Of a DNA stretch of 64,000 nt, positions 1 to 9,197 are shown in pieces. The stretch spans positions 4,526,001 to 4,590,000 of the forward strand of contig NZ_VFPQ01000001.1 of assembly GCF_006716785.1 (NCBI RefSeq), in the 5' to 3' direction. Both the position numbers and the translations under genes were made by a program. How positions within the stretch are numbered: position 1 is the first letter of the stretch; the number at the start of each line of letters is the position of its first letter. Below the pieces are notes generated by a model. It had not been told where the DNA came from. It saw nothing but the letters and a program-made list of their open reading frames with translations, and did no database searches. The stretch comes from Thermopolyspora flexuosa (lineage in GTDB: Bacteria; Actinomycetota; Actinomycetes; Streptosporangiales; Streptosporangiaceae).

Positions 1-344
1 ACCGCGCGCATGCGGGCGACGAGCTCACGCGAGGAGAACGGCTTGGTGACGTAGTCGTCGGCGCCGAGCTCCAGCCCGACCACCTTGTCGATCTCGCTGT
101 CCTTCGCGGTCAGCATGATCACCGGCACCTTGGACCGCTGCCGCAGCGAGCGGCACACCTCGGTCCCGGGCAGGCCGGGCAGCATGAGGTCGAGCAGCAC
201 GAGATCGGCCCCGTTGCGGTCGAAGACCTCGAGCGCCTCGGGCCCGGTCGCGGCGACCGCGACCTCGAAGCCCTCCTTGCGGAGCATGTACGAAAGGGCG
301 TCGGAGAACGACTCCTCGTCCTCGACCACGAGTACCCGGGTCAT
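1..344 (-). CDS. regX3: Response regulator RegX3, N-terminal part (cut by window start)
   Basis: Phosphate-responsive DNA-binding response regulator, partner of the SenX3 kinase encoded just upstream. The visible 114 residues are a complete receiver domain: acidic pocket E8-D9, phospho-acceptor D52 in LVLLDLMLPG, T79 and K101 in YVTKPFS. The DNA-binding half lies beyond position 1. ATG at 344 follows a GGAGG site; an upstream ATG at 358 runs straight into a stop. The senX3-regX3 order divergent from phoU is the classical actinobacterial arrangement. The receiver assignment is certain; the name rests on context and similarity. Confidence 0.88.
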   Translation of the reverse strand, partial: MTRVLVVEDEESFSDALSYMLRKEGFEVAVAATGPEALEVFDRNGADLVLLDLMLPGLPGTEVCRSLRQRSKVPVIMLTAKDSEIDKVVGLELGADDYVTKPFSSRELVARMRA

Positions 345-493
345 CAGCCTTCCTCCATCACGGGTTGGACCGGGGGTGTCACGCCGGCGCGGCCACGCGC
401 GGTCGGCGTGCGTCCTGTGCTGGGTTCCGCTCCCGGGGTACGGCCTGCGGTGGCCGATCCGGTGCGCGTGGGCGGTCGGTCGGGCCGGAGTGG

Positions 494-1666
494 TCACGTC
501 GCGGCCTCCATGGGGGAGCTCGGGCGGGGTTCCGGCACGGCGGCGTGGGCGGGCAGGCGCAGGGTGAACGTGGAGCCGGAGCCCTCCTTGCTCCACACCG
601 TGACCTCCCCGCCGTGCGCCACGGCGACGTGCTTGACGATGGCGAGGCCGAGGCCGGTGCCGCCGGTGGCGCGGGAGCGGGCCGCGTCCACCCGGAAGAA
701 GCGCTCGAAGATGCGCTTCTGCGCGCTCTCCGGGATGCCGATGCCCTGGTCGCTCACGCTGATCTCGACCACGTCGCCGACCTGCCGGGCGCTGACGACC
801 ACGCGGGTGTGCTCCGGGCTGTAGGCGATCGCGTTGTCGATGAGGTTGCGCAGCGCGGTGACGAGCAGGTCCTCGTCGCCGAAGATGCGCAGGCCCTCGA
901 CGCCGCCGGCGACGAGGGTGATGTCCTTCGCCGCGGCGCGGGTGTTGCAGCGGTCGATGGCCTCGTGCACGGCCTCGTCCACGGAGACGGGGCCGGGGTT
1001 GGGGATCGGCTCCCCGCCCTGGATGCGGGAGAGCGTGATCAGGTCCTGGACGAGGTGGGTGAGCCGGGCCGCCTCGTGCTGCATGCGGCCGGCGAAGCGC
1101 TTGACCGCCTCGGGGTCGTCGGCGGCGTCCTGCACGGTCTCGGCGAGCAGGTGGAGCGCGCCGACCGGGGTCTTGAGCTCGTGGCTGACGTTGGCGACGA
1201 AGTCGCGCCGTACCGCCTCGACGCGGCGGCGCTCGGTCTGGTCCTCGGCGAGCACGAGCACCTGGCCGTGCGGGCCGAGCGGGGCGACGCGCACCGCGAA
1301 GCTCGTGCTCTCCTCGCCGAACTTCCGGCCGGGGACCTCGATCTCGCTCTCCCGGATCTCGCCGTCCATGCGCACCCGGCGGGCCATCGCGCGCAGCTCC
1401 GCGGGCACCAGCTCCTCACCGCGCACCAGGCCGAAGGCGCGCGCCGCCGAGCTGGCGCGCAGCACCCGGTCCTCGCGGTCGAGCACCACGGCCGAGGACG
1501 GCAGTACGGCGAGCACCGAGGCGACCCCGGCGGGCAGGGTGCGTTCGGCCTCATCGTCGGCTGGCCGCTCCCGCCGGTCGGGGCCGCCGCGCATCGCGGC
1601 CATCGCCAGCGCGCCCACCAGGAACCCCCCGAGTGCGGCCAGGCAGGCCAGCAGTTCGTCACTCAT
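494..1666 (-). CDS. senX3: Phosphate sensor histidine kinase SenX3
   Basis: Membrane sensor kinase of the phosphate two-component system. 390 residues: one N-terminal hydrophobic segment (about 5-25), a PAS-like region (50-145), a HisKA domain with phospho-acceptor H162 in VSHELKTP, and a C-terminal HATPase domain with N box (NLIDNAIAYS), DQGIGIP and GTGLGLAIVKH. The single transmembrane helix and PAS-like region fit the actinobacterial SenX3 type. Transcribed toward regX3 across a 149-bp gap, which is longer than usual for a tight operon. It shares the 1667-1957 regulatory region with phoU. Confidence 0.9.
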   Translation of the reverse strand: MSDELLACLAALGGFLVGALAMAAMRGGPDRRERPADDEAERTLPAGVASVLAVLPSSAVVLDREDRVLRASSAARAFGLVRGEELVPAELRAMARRVRMDGEIRESEIEVPGRKFGEESTSFAVRVAPLGPHGQVLVLAEDQTERRRVEAVRRDFVANVSHELKTPVGALHLLAETVQDAADDPEAVKRFAGRMQHEAARLTHLVQDLITLSRIQGGEPIPNPGPVSVDEAVHEAIDRCNTRAAAKDITLVAGGVEGLRIFGDEDLLVTALRNLIDNAIAYSPEHTRVVVSARQVGDVVEISVSDQGIGIPESAQKRIFERFFRVDAARSRATGGTGLGLAIVKHVAVAHGGEVTVWSKEGSGSTFTLRLPAHAAVPEPRPSSPMEAAT

Positions 1667-1905
1667 GCGGCCGCCCCCTCGCCACGGTCGCTCGCACCGC
1701 TCGTCCTCACCCCGCCTCGCCGTATCGAATCGTGCGGCACGCGGGTGTCGCGGCGTCCGGTCCCCTACCCATCGTGGCCGGGATCCTCCGGCCGGCTCGC
1801 CCGGGGCCGGGAGGCGTGCCGGTGCACCCGTCGCGCCCGCTCACGCCTCGATGGTAGGCGTGCCGACCGGCCTGCAGACGGGCCCACCGGCCCTCTTACC
1901 GCAAT

Positions 1906-1938
1906 GTTCACCTTCTAGTCGAAGTTCGTTCATGGACT
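1906..1938 (+). promoter_or_regulatory. Candidate PHO box (RegX3/PhoP direct repeats) before phoU
   Basis: GTTCACC at 1906-1912 and GTTCATG at 1928-1934 are exactly 22 bp apart, two 11-bp units as in actinobacterial PHO boxes; the middle unit (1917-1927) is degenerate. A TACCGT -10 hexamer at 1945-1950 sits 7 bases before the phoU ATG, so phoU is probably read from a leaderless mRNA with the box over or just upstream of the -35 region. Confidence 0.6.
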
Positions 1939-1957
1939 GACGCGTACCGTTTGCGGC

Positions 1958-2617
1958 ATGCGCGACGCTTATCACGAGGAACTCGACTCGCTCACCGCCC
2001 GGCTGGTGGAGATGACGCGGCTCGTGCGGTCCGCGCTCTCCCGGGCCACGACCGCGTTGCTCGACGCCGACCTGCACCTCGCCGAGAGCGTGATCTCCCG
2101 CGACGAGGAGATCGACGCGATCCACGCCGAGGTGGAGACCCGCATCTTCGAACTCATGGCCACCCAGCAGCCGGTCGCCGTGGACCTGCGCACGGTGATC
2201 TCGGCGCTGCGCATGGCCACGGACCTGGAGCGCATGGGCGACCTCGCCGAGCACGTCGCGAAGGTGGCCCGCATGCGGCACCCGGACACGGCGGTGCCGG
2301 TGGAGCTGCGGGACGCGATCGTGGAGATGGACCAGGTCGCCGAGCGGCTCGTCACCAAGGCGGGCACCTGCATCGCCACCCGGGACGTCGAGCTCGCCAA
2401 GGAGCTGGAGACCGACGACGACGCGATGGACCGGCTGCACCGCCGCCTGTTCCGGGTGCTGCTGTCGCAGGACTGGGCGCACGGCATGGAGGCGGCGATC
2501 GACCTCACCCTCATCGGGCGCTACTACGAGCGGTACGCCGACCACGCGGTGCGGGTCGCCCGTGAGGTCGTCTACCTCGTCACGGGCTCCCGCACCCCGG
2601 CCAACGTGTCGGGCTGA
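1958..2617 (+). CDS. phoU: Phosphate signalling protein PhoU
   Basis: Negative modulator of phosphate signalling that couples the Pst transporter to the SenX3 kinase. 219 residues forming two PhoU repeats of three-helix bundles with the metal-binding E/D-rich signatures: DLRTVISALRMATDLERMGDLAEHVAKVA in the first repeat and a matching segment ending RYYERYADHAVRVAREVVYLVTG in the second. Length is normal for the family. ATG at 1958 has no Shine-Dalgarno but lies 7 bases after a TACCGT -10 box. Divergent from senX3 and convergent with gpmA. Confidence 0.92.
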   Translation: MRDAYHEELDSLTARLVEMTRLVRSALSRATTALLDADLHLAESVISRDEEIDAIHAEVETRIFELMATQQPVAVDLRTVISALRMATDLERMGDLAEHVAKVARMRHPDTAVPVELRDAIVEMDQVAERLVTKAGTCIATRDVELAKELETDDDAMDRLHRRLFRVLLSQDWAHGMEAAIDLTLIGRYYERYADHAVRVAREVVYLVTGSRTPANVSG

Positions 2618-2670
2618 GCGGGCGCCCGCCCGCGCGCCGGACGCGCGGGCCTGCGTCCGCGGTCGCCTGC

Positions 2671-2685
2671 GCGGGCTTCGCCCGC
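2671..2685. terminator. Hairpin between convergent phoU and gpmA
   Basis: GCGGGC-TTC-GCCCGC forms a 6-bp GC stem with a 3-base loop in the 109-bp gap between two convergent genes. No T tract, as is common in actinobacteria; may serve both strands. Confidence 0.4.
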
Positions 2686-2726
2686 CCGCGTGGGGGTCGC
2701 GCGGGCACACCGGCCCGCGCGAAAGG

Positions 2727-3470
2727 TCACCGGCCCTGGTTGGCCACGGCCTGGATGGCGGCCTCGGCCGCCTCCGGGTCGAGGTACTCGCCGCCGGGCT
2801 TCACCGGGCGGAACCTCTCGTCGAGCTCGTACCGCAGCGGGATGCCGGTGGGGATGTTGAGGCCGGCGATCTCGTCGTCGCCGATGTCGTCCAGGTGCTT
2901 GACGAGGGCGCGCAGCGAGTTGCCGTGCGCCACCACGAGCACCGTGCGGCCCGCGGCGAGGTCCGGCACGATCGCGTCGTACCAGTACGGCAGCAGCCGC
3001 GCCACCACGTCCTTGAGGCACTCGGTCCGCGGCATCAGCTCGGGCGGCAGCGTCGCGTAGCGCGGGTCGCCCACCTGCGAGTACTCGTCGTCGTCCGCGA
3101 TCGGCGGCGGCGGCACGTCGTAGGAGCGGCGCCACAGCATGAACTGCTCGTCCCCGTACTGCTCACGGGTCTGCGCCTTGTTCTTGCCCTGGAGCGCGCC
3201 GTAGTGGCGCTCGTTGAGCCGCCAGCTCCGGCGCACCGGCAGCCAGTGCAGGTCGGCGGCGTCGAGCGCGAAGTAGGCCGTCTGGATCGCCCGGGTCAGC
3301 AGCGAGGTGTGGACCACGTCGGGCCGCAGCCCCGCCTCGACGAGCAGCCGGCCGCCCCGGGCCGCCTCCTGCTCGCCCGTGGGCGACAGCCGTACGTCCA
3401 CCCAGCCGGTGAACAGCCCCTTCGCGTTCCACTCGCTTTCGCCATGCCGCAGCAGCACCAAAGTCGCCAT
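2727..3470 (-). CDS. gpmA: 2,3-bisphosphoglycerate-dependent phosphoglycerate mutase
   Basis: Glycolytic enzyme interconverting 3- and 2-phosphoglycerate in the cytosol. 247 residues, family-typical. The histidine phosphatase signature RHGESEWN carries the phosphorylated H9; E87 (RLNERHYG) and H182 ([10 protein letters not shown]) complete the active site. An in-frame extension to 3674 is open but Arg-rich and unlike the family; ATG 3470 begins [11 protein letters not shown] exactly where homologues start. A TAAGCT -10 (3478-3483) lies 7 bases upstream, implying a leaderless transcript. Confidence 0.95.
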   Translation of the reverse strand: MATLVLLRHGESEWNAKGLFTGWVDVRLSPTGEQEAARGGRLLVEAGLRPDVVHTSLLTRAIQTAYFALDAADLHWLPVRRSWRLNERHYGALQGKNKAQTREQYGDEQFMLWRRSYDVPPPPIADDDEYSQVGDPRYATLPPELMPRTECLKDVVARLLPYWYDAIVPDLAAGRTVLVVAHGNSLRALVKHLDDIGDDEIAGLNIPTGIPLRYELDERFRPVKPGGEYLDPEAAEAAIQAVANQGR

Positions 3471-3535
3471 GGAACGGAGCTTATCCGGTGGCCTGCCCAC
3501 GGTCTGCGGGGGCGAGGCCAACTGTGGAAAACCCC

Positions 3536-4171
3536 TCAGCCGCCGGTCCCGCCGCCGGCCGAGGCCCCGTTCCCGCCCTTGGCCGCCCCGTCGGTACGGC
3601 GAGCAGGGTCGGCGAACCGCGCGAACGCCTGCAGGTTCGCCAGCGACTCGCCGCGCTTGACCCGCCAGTCCCACTCGCGGCGGATCGCGGAGGCGAAGCC
3701 GAGCTCGAGCGCCCGGTCGAAATTTTCATCCGCGTAGGTGAGCACGCAGCCGAGCAGCCGGTCGATCTCCTCGGCCGACACCGACTCCAGCGCCACCCGG
3801 CCCACCAGGTAGACGTCGCCCACCGGGTCGAGGGCGAAGTGCACGCCGTACGTGCCGCCGTTGCGGGTGAGCAGGAACCGGTAGAACGCGGCGTGGTTCT
3901 CGTCGGGCCGGCGGCAGAAGAACGCCTCGACGTGCAGCGCGTGGTCCTCGACGATGAGCCAGCACATCGTGACGAGCTTGTGCCGCCCCTCGAGCCGGAC
4001 GAGGAACGCCTCGTGCCGCGGGCGCTCGAAGGTCACGCCGGCCTCGGTGAGCGCCTGCTCGATCACCTCGATCGCCCGGGCGGCCACGGGGGTGACCGTG
4101 CCGCTCGTGGACAGCCCGCCCATCACCGGCCCGTCGGTGCCGCCGGCCGGCAACGTCGCCGAATCGCTCAC
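3536..4171 (-). CDS. YbjN-domain protein downstream of mshA
   Basis: Cytosolic protein of 211 residues with a YbjN / type III secretion chaperone-like fold. The N-terminal 30 residues are low-complexity; the core has the alternating pattern [22 protein letters not shown] and [30 protein letters not shown] typical of the family, then an Ala/Gly tail. The GTG at 4171 overlaps the mshA stop as GTGA, indicating translational coupling. The mshA-ybjN order is common in actinobacteria but I know of no proven role; a link to mycothiol metabolism is inference. Confidence 0.75.
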   Translation of the reverse strand: MSDSATLPAGGTDGPVMGGLSTSGTVTPVAARAIEVIEQALTEAGVTFERPRHEAFLVRLEGRHKLVTMCWLIVEDHALHVEAFFCRRPDENHAAFYRFLLTRNGGTYGVHFALDPVGDVYLVGRVALESVSAEEIDRLLGCVLTYADENFDRALELGFASAIRREWDWRVKRGESLANLQAFARFADPARRTDGAAKGGNGASAGGGTGG

Positions 4172-5460
4172 AGGTTCACCACCACCGGGGTGCGATGCAG
4201 TTCGGCCATGGCACCGGTATACACCTCGGCGAGCCGGGCCGCGGTGGCCGACCAGCCGAACGCGGCGGCGTGTTCCCCGGCGGCGCGGGACATCGCCGCG
4301 CGCAGCCCGTGGTCGTCGAGCAGGCGGCGCAGCGCCCGCGCCCAGTCGCGCGGGTCGTGGCCCTCGACGAGCAGCCCGGACACCCCGTCCCGTACCGCGG
4401 TGCGCAGGCCGCCCACGGCCGCCGCGCACACCGGCGTGCCGCACGCCTGGGACTCCAGCGCCACCAGGCCGAAGGACTCGTTGTGCGAGGGCACCACGGT
4501 GACGTCGGCCGCGCGGTACCAGCCGGCGAGCTCGTCGTGCGGCACCGGGGGCTCGAGCCGTACCACGTCGGAGATGCCGAGCTCGGCGGCGAGGTCGACG
4601 AGGTGCGAGGGGCGGGCGCGGCCGTTGCCGCTCGGCCCGCCGACGCAGGCGACCACGAGCCGCCGCCGCAGGTCGGGGTCCTCCTCCAGCATGCGGGCGG
4701 CGGCCCGCAGCAGCGTGTCGGGACCCTTGAGCGGCTGGATGCGGCCGACGAACAGCAGCACGTGCGCGCCGGGCGGCAGGCCGAGCCGGGCGCGGGCCGC
4801 GTCCTTGGGGCCGGGGCGGAAGGTGGTGAGGTTCACCCCGGGGTTGACCACGGTCACCCGCTCCTCCGGCGCGCCGTACAGCTCGATGAGCTCGCCCGCC
4901 TCGGCGGCGGTGTTCGCCACCAGCCGGTCGGCGACCTGAACCACCTGCTCCTCGCCGAGCACGCGCACCGTGGGCTCGGGGCGGTCGCCCTCGGCGAGCA
5001 GCAGGTTCTTCACCTTCGCCATGGTGTGCATGGTGTGCACCAGCGGCACGCCCCAGCGTTCCTTGGCGAGCCAGCCGACCTGGCCGGAGAGCCAGTAGTG
5101 GGAGTGGATCACGTCGTAGCGCCCCGGCTCGAACGCCGCCTCGGTGCGCAGCACGCCGCTGACGAACGCGCACAGCTGGCCGGACAGGTCCTCTTTGTCC
5201 AGCTCCTCGTACGGCCCGGCGGTGACGTGCCGCACCAGCACGCCGGGCGCGAGCTCGACGGTGGGCGGCAGGTCGCGCGCGGTGCGGCGGGTGAAGATCT
5301 CGGTCTCGATGCCCATCTCGGCGAGGCGCTTGGCGACCTCGACGATGTAGACGTTCATCCCGCCTGCATCCCCGGTCCCCGGCTGGTCGAGCGGGGACGT
5401 GTGCACGCTGATCGTCGCGACCCGGTTGACCCGGCGCCTGCCGACCGCGAGTCGCGGCAT
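4168..5460 (-). CDS. mshA: D-inositol-3-phosphate glycosyltransferase MshA
   Basis: First committed enzyme of mycothiol synthesis, transferring GlcNAc from UDP-GlcNAc to 1L-inositol 3-phosphate. 430 residues, GT4 family, GT-B fold. The N-terminal domain has [23 protein letters not shown], the family hallmark; the C-terminal donor domain has [16 protein letters not shown] and the EX7E motif in [22 protein letters not shown] 5460 follows GGAGGTGG; the frame stays open further upstream but that extension is unlike MshA. Partner mshD lies at 47392 rather than in an operon. Confidence 0.93.
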   Translation of the reverse strand: MPRLAVGRRRVNRVATISVHTSPLDQPGTGDAGGMNVYIVEVAKRLAEMGIETEIFTRRTARDLPPTVELAPGVLVRHVTAGPYEELDKEDLSGQLCAFVSGVLRTEAAFEPGRYDVIHSHYWLSGQVGWLAKERWGVPLVHTMHTMAKVKNLLLAEGDRPEPTVRVLGEEQVVQVADRLVANTAAEAGELIELYGAPEERVTVVNPGVNLTTFRPGPKDAARARLGLPPGAHVLLFVGRIQPLKGPDTLLRAAARMLEEDPDLRRRLVVACVGGPSGNGRARPSHLVDLAAELGISDVVRLEPPVPHDELAGWYRAADVTVVPSHNESFGLVALESQACGTPVCAAAVGGLRTAVRDGVSGLLVEGHDPRDWARALRRLLDDHGLRAAMSRAAGEHAAAFGWSATAARLAEVYTGAMAELHRTPVVVNL

Positions 5461-5719
5461 GAACACCACCTCCGATGCAAGCGGGCACATCCCCCGAAAG
5501 CAATACAACCTTGGGTATATCACCGGGCATTCCCCGGCATTCGGCGCACACGGACGCCCGGATCCGCGCCAGGCGTCCGGTTTCACACGTTTCACATTGT
5601 TAAGGTGCGATCCGGGCGAACCCCCACGGACCGCCGCCGGGGCCGATGAAACGTTCGCCGCGCACCCCGCGGACGGGTCGGCCGGGCGTCCGGCCGGATC
5701 GGCTGGTAGGAAGGACGGC
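5461..5719. other. Divergent intergenic region mshA / SDR gene
   Basis: 259 bp carrying both promoters. It is locally less GC-rich around 5500-5620. I see no clear repeat or riboswitch; the only solid elements are the GGAGGTGG site of mshA and the AGGAAGGA site of the SDR gene. Confidence 0.4.
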
Positions 5720-6487
5720 ATGACGAAGACGGCAGTGGTGACGGGTGCAAGCAGCGGCATCGGCGCGGCCACCGCACGGCGGCTCGTCGCCGAGGGCTAC
5801 CACGTGGTCGCCGCGGCCCGGCGGCGCGACCGGCTCGACAGGCTCGCCGCCGAGGTCGGGCTCGCCAAGGACGACGGTCCCGGCATCACCCCCGTCACGC
5901 TCGACGTGACCTCGCAGGAGTCGGTGGACGCCCTCGCCGCCTCGCTGGCCCGCTGCGACGTGCTGGTGAACAACGCGGGCGGCGCGATCGGCCTGGAGCC
6001 GGTCGCCGAGGCCGACCCCGCCGACTGGCAGCGCATGTACGAGGTGAACGTGCTCGGCTCGATGCGCGTCACCAAGGCGCTGCTGCCCAGGCTCATCGCC
6101 TCCGGGGACGGCGTGATCGTCATGCTCACCTCGACCGCGGGCTTCGTCGTGTACGAGGGCGGCGGCGGGTACACCGCGGCGAAGCACGGCCAGTCCGCGC
6201 TCGCCGAGACGCTGCGCCTCGAGCTGTGCGGCGAGCCGGTCCGGGTGGTGGAGGTCGCGCCCGGCATGGTGAAGACCGAGGAGTTCTCGCTGGTGCGGTT
6301 CCGCGGCGACGCCGAGCGCGCCGAGAACGTCTACAAGGGCGTCCCCGACCCGCTCACCGCCGACGACGTCGCCGACGCGATCGCCTGGTGCGTCACCCGG
6401 CCCGCGCACGTCAACATCGACCGGCTGGTGATCCGGCCGCGCGCCCAGGCCGCGCAGCACAAGGTGCACCGCGTGACCACCGGCTGA
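5720..6487 (+). CDS. SDR family NAD(P)-dependent oxidoreductase
   Basis: Classical short-chain dehydrogenase of 255 residues. Cofactor motif TGASSGIG at 8-15, NNAG at 84-87, catalytic S138, Y151 and K155 (YTAAK). The segment AAARRRDRL after the second strand suggests NADP preference, and the sequence resembles the YdfG / serine 3-dehydrogenase group. The substrate cannot be told from sequence. ATG 5720 has AGGAAGGA 6-13 bases upstream; upstream in-frame codons lack family similarity. Divergent from mshA. Confidence 0.85.
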   Translation: MTKTAVVTGASSGIGAATARRLVAEGYHVVAAARRRDRLDRLAAEVGLAKDDGPGITPVTLDVTSQESVDALAASLARCDVLVNNAGGAIGLEPVAEADPADWQRMYEVNVLGSMRVTKALLPRLIASGDGVIVMLTSTAGFVVYEGGGGYTAAKHGQSALAETLRLELCGEPVRVVEVAPGMVKTEEFSLVRFRGDAERAENVYKGVPDPLTADDVADAIAWCVTRPAHVNIDRLVIRPRAQAAQHKVHRVTTG

Positions 6488-6537
6488 CGATCCCCCGGTG
6501 ATCCCCCGGACCCGTTGATCCCCCGACCCGCCGCGCC

Positions 6538-7398
6538 ATGACGTTCCCCCACGCCGCCCCGGACCCGGCCGTGCACACGCCCGGCCGTACCGCCCGCGAG
6601 GGCGGGCCGCAGGTGAGGCCGATCGGCACCATCACCCGGGGCACCACCGGGCACAACCGGCTGCGCCGCGCGGACCGGTGGGTCGCCGCCGTGTACGGCC
6701 GGCTGCTGCGCGCCCACGACGCCCCGCTCGTGGTCGACCTCGGGTACGGCGCGTCCCCGGTGACCACGCTCGAGCTGTTCGACCGGCTGCGCGCGGCCTG
6801 CCCGGCGGTCGAGGTGGTCGGCGTGGAGATCGACCCGGAGCGGGTCGCGGCGGCGTTGCCGTACCGGCGGGAGGGGCTGTCGTTCGTGCGCGGCGGGTTC
6901 GAGCTGCCGGTCGGCCGGCCGCCGGTGCTCGTGCGCGCGTTCAACGTGCTGCGCCAGTACGGCGAGGCCGAGGCGTGGGCCGCCTGGGACACGCTGCGCG
7001 CCCGGCTCGCCCCGGACGGCGTGCTCGTCGAGGGCACCTGCTCGGAGATCGGGCACCGGGCGGTGTGGGTGGCGCTCGGCCCGGAGGGGCCGCGCACGGT
7101 CACCTTCGCCGCCCGGTTCACCGGCTTCGACCGGCCCTCGGACCTCGCCGAGCGGCTGCCCAAGACGCTGATCCACCGCAACGTGCCGGGCGAACGCGTG
7201 CACGCGTTCCTGCGCGACTTCGACCGGGCCTGGGCCGCCTGCGCGCCCTACCGGTCGTTCGGCACCCGCCACCGCTGGATCGAGACCGCCGCGCTGCTCG
7301 CCAGGGACTGGCCGATCCCCACCACGCCGCCGCTCGGCGGGCGCGCCCGCTGGCGGCTCGGCGAGCTCACCGTCGCCTGGGAGGCCGTCGCCCCCTGA
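6538..7398 (+). CDS. Class I SAM-dependent methyltransferase-like protein
   Basis: 286-residue cytosolic protein with a Rossmann methyltransferase core. VVDLGYGASPVTTLELFDRL is motif I (SAM-binding glycine-rich loop) and VVGVEIDPERV is the acidic loop after strand 2; LAPDGVLVEGTCSEIG follows at the expected distance. The C-terminal third is not recognisable. Substrate unknown. It starts 50 bp after the SDR gene on the same strand, so co-transcription is possible. Confidence 0.7.
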   Translation: MTFPHAAPDPAVHTPGRTAREGGPQVRPIGTITRGTTGHNRLRRADRWVAAVYGRLLRAHDAPLVVDLGYGASPVTTLELFDRLRAACPAVEVVGVEIDPERVAAALPYRREGLSFVRGGFELPVGRPPVLVRAFNVLRQYGEAEAWAAWDTLRARLAPDGVLVEGTCSEIGHRAVWVALGPEGPRTVTFAARFTGFDRPSDLAERLPKTLIHRNVPGERVHAFLRDFDRAWAACAPYRSFGTRHRWIETAALLARDWPIPTTPPLGGRARWRLGELTVAWEAVAP

Positions 7399-7407
7399 TC
7401 CGCGAGG

Positions 7408-7920
7408 TCAGCCCAGGGCGGAGGCGAACACGTGGTAGGCCCGGGCGTCGAAGAGCACGAACCGCACCTCCGCCACCGCGGTCTCGGCCCGCCGTACCGC
7501 CTCCACCGCGATCTCGGCCGCGCTCTCCAGCGGCCACCCGAACGCGCCGGTGGAGATCGCGGGGAACGCCACCGTGGCCGCGCCGAGCTCGTCGGCGACC
7601 GCGAGCGAGGTGGTGTAGCAGGAGGCGAGCAGGTGGGAGCGGTCCTCGGCGGTGGAGTGCACCGGGCCCACCGTGTGGATCACCCAGCGGGCGGGCAGCC
7701 GCCCGGCCGTGGTCGCCACCGCCTGCCCGGTCGGCAGGCCGCCCGGGTACCGGGTCTCGCGCAGTTTGCGGCACTCGGCGAGGATCTCCGGGCCGCCCCG
7801 CCGGTGGATCGCGCCGTCGACGCCTCCGCCGCCGAGCAGCGAGGAGTTCGCGGCGTTGACGATCGCGTCGACGCGCTGCTCGGTGATGTCGCCCTGAACC
7901 AGGGTGATGTGCACGCCCAC
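7408..7920 (-). CDS. Macrodomain O-acetyl-ADP-ribose deacetylase-like protein
   Basis: 170-residue single macrodomain of the YmdB / MacroD type, which hydrolyses O-acetyl-ADP-ribose or removes ADP-ribose from proteins. Diagnostic segments: [20 protein letters not shown] near the N-terminus, [14 protein letters not shown] (ADP-ribose loop), and the C-terminal loop [15 protein letters not shown] 7920 is 5 bases from an AGG in GGGAGTGAGG; an alternative GTG two codons later is possible. Convergent with the methyltransferase gene. Confidence 0.88.
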   Translation of the reverse strand: MGVHITLVQGDITEQRVDAIVNAANSSLLGGGGVDGAIHRRGGPEILAECRKLRETRYPGGLPTGQAVATTAGRLPARWVIHTVGPVHSTAEDRSHLLASCYTTSLAVADELGAATVAFPAISTGAFGWPLESAAEIAVEAVRRAETAVAEVRFVLFDARAYHVFASALG

Positions 7921-8279
7921 GTGCGCCTCACTCCCTCGACCGTTGCCATGCCGTACACCGCCGCGGGCCGGGCGGTACCGCCCGGCCGGGGTTTCGCACT
8001 CTAGACCGGCCCGGCCGTCGGCACCACGGTCTCGGTACGGCCCGGCCGCCATGATCGGGACGCAGCGGGCGAGGGGCAAAGATGCGGCGAAACCTTCCTC
8101 AAACCGTAGAGAGGGAGGTATCCACGCAGGCGGGGACGGAAATGAGACGCGTGGGCCGCACGTGTGATCGCAGCATCTGATCGCAGCACTGTTCGAGGTT
8201 GTGGCCTCAGCAGGGTCCAGGCCGGCAACCCCTCCGCTTCGTCATCGTTCTTCGAGATCGTCGTAGTTACGGAGGATCT
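7921..8279. other. 359-bp intergenic region with potential RNA structure
   Basis: Lies between the macrodomain gene and the CBM48-like gene. ACCTTCCTC (8092-8100) can pair with GAGGGAGGT (8111-8119) around the loop AAACCGTAGA, and CCACGC (8122-8127) with GCGTGG (8150-8155). No riboswitch class I know fits. The last bases hold the GGAGG of the downstream gene (8271-8275). Confidence 0.35.
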
Positions 8280-8690
8280 GTGATCATCACCGGCATGCCC
8301 GACGAGAACGGCCAGGTCGAGCTGACGTTCGTGCTGCGGGCCGACGAGGTGCCCGGGCCGACGTCGGTCGTGGGCGACTTCAACGGCTGGGACCCCTACG
8401 CGCACCCGCTCCGCCCCGCCGAGGACGGCACCTGGCGCGTCACCGCCACCGTGCCCGCCGACCGTGAGGTGACCTTCCGCTACCTGGCCGACGGGGGCGT
8501 CTGGTTCGACGACAGCGCGGCCGACTGGTACGACGAGCACGGCGGCCACCTCACCGTCGAGCGGCTGAGCCGGGGGGCGTGGGCTCAGGAGGAGGCCGAG
8601 CTCGCCACGTGCCCGGGCACCCTCCACGCCATGGACCTCGGGCCGATCGGCTTCGAGCGGCCGACCTTCGGCCCGGTGCCGTCGGTCTGA
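8280..8690 (+). CDS. Isoamylase early-set / CBM48-like domain protein
   Basis: 136-residue cytosolic protein made almost entirely of an E-set (CBM48 / AMPK-beta glycogen-binding-like) domain: TSVVGDFNGWDPYAHPLRP, DGTWRVTATVPADREVTFRYLADG and WFDDSAADWYDEHGG are typical. Such stand-alone domains occur in actinobacteria and are assumed to bind alpha-glucan; no catalytic domain is present. GTG 8280 is preceded by GGAGG with 4 bases spacing; the later in-frame ATG at 8295 lacks a site. Confidence 0.75.
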   Translation: MIITGMPDENGQVELTFVLRADEVPGPTSVVGDFNGWDPYAHPLRPAEDGTWRVTATVPADREVTFRYLADGGVWFDDSAADWYDEHGGHLTVERLSRGAWAQEEAELATCPGTLHAMDLGPIGFERPTFGPVPSV

Positions 8691-8840
8691 TCCGGACCGC
8701 GGCCGTCGGACGACGAACCTGCCCGGTCGTGGACGGGGTCCGCGACCGGGAGGCCGCATGACGCCGCCGCTCGCCACCGTGGCGGGCCGCCGTCGTACCC
8801 GCAGAGCCACCCGAGGTGACGCCCGGTTAGGCTGGAGCAC

Positions 8841-9197
8841 GTGAAGGGCCTGGGTGAGCTTGAACGCAGCATCATGGACATCCTCTGGGGGCAGGGCACT
8901 CCCCTCACCGCCCGCGAGGTCGGAAGACTGATATCCGATCGCGACCTCGCCCCCACCACGGTGATGACCGTCCTGGATCGTCTCACCAGAAAGGGCTTCC
9001 TCACCCGGACGCGCGACGGGCGGGCCTGGCGGTACCAGCCGGTCAGGAGCCGCGACGCGTACGTCGCCGAGCTTATGCTTGAGGCGCTGGATCTGACGGG
9101 CGACCGCACGGCCGCCCTGACGAGATTCGCGCAGGCCGTCTCCGACGACGAGGCCGCGGTCCTGCGCAGAGCCCTCATGGAGCTGGAGGAAGAGTGA
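8841..9197 (+). CDS. BlaI/MecI/CopY-family transcriptional regulator
   Basis: 118-residue winged-helix repressor: N-terminal DNA-binding part LGELERSIMDILWGQGTPLTAREVGRLI then PTTVMTVLDRLTRKGFLTR, followed by a dimerisation helix. In characterised members the repressor is cleaved by a membrane M56 protease, and here such a gene follows with a GTGA overlap. GTG 8841 lies 7 bases after a TAGGCT -10 (8828-8833). What the pair controls cannot be seen; no beta-lactamase or copper gene is adjacent. Confidence 0.9.
   Translation: MKGLGELERSIMDILWGQGTPLTAREVGRLISDRDLAPTTVMTVLDRLTRKGFLTRTRDGRAWRYQPVRSRDAYVAELMLEALDLTGDRTAALTRFAQAVSDDEAAVLRRALMELEEE

Noticed and set aside
8050-8280. Known riboswitch (c-di-AMP, cobalamin or similar) upstream of the CBM48-like gene
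   Set aside because: None of the conserved core sequences that I know could be found; kept only as an unassigned structured leader.
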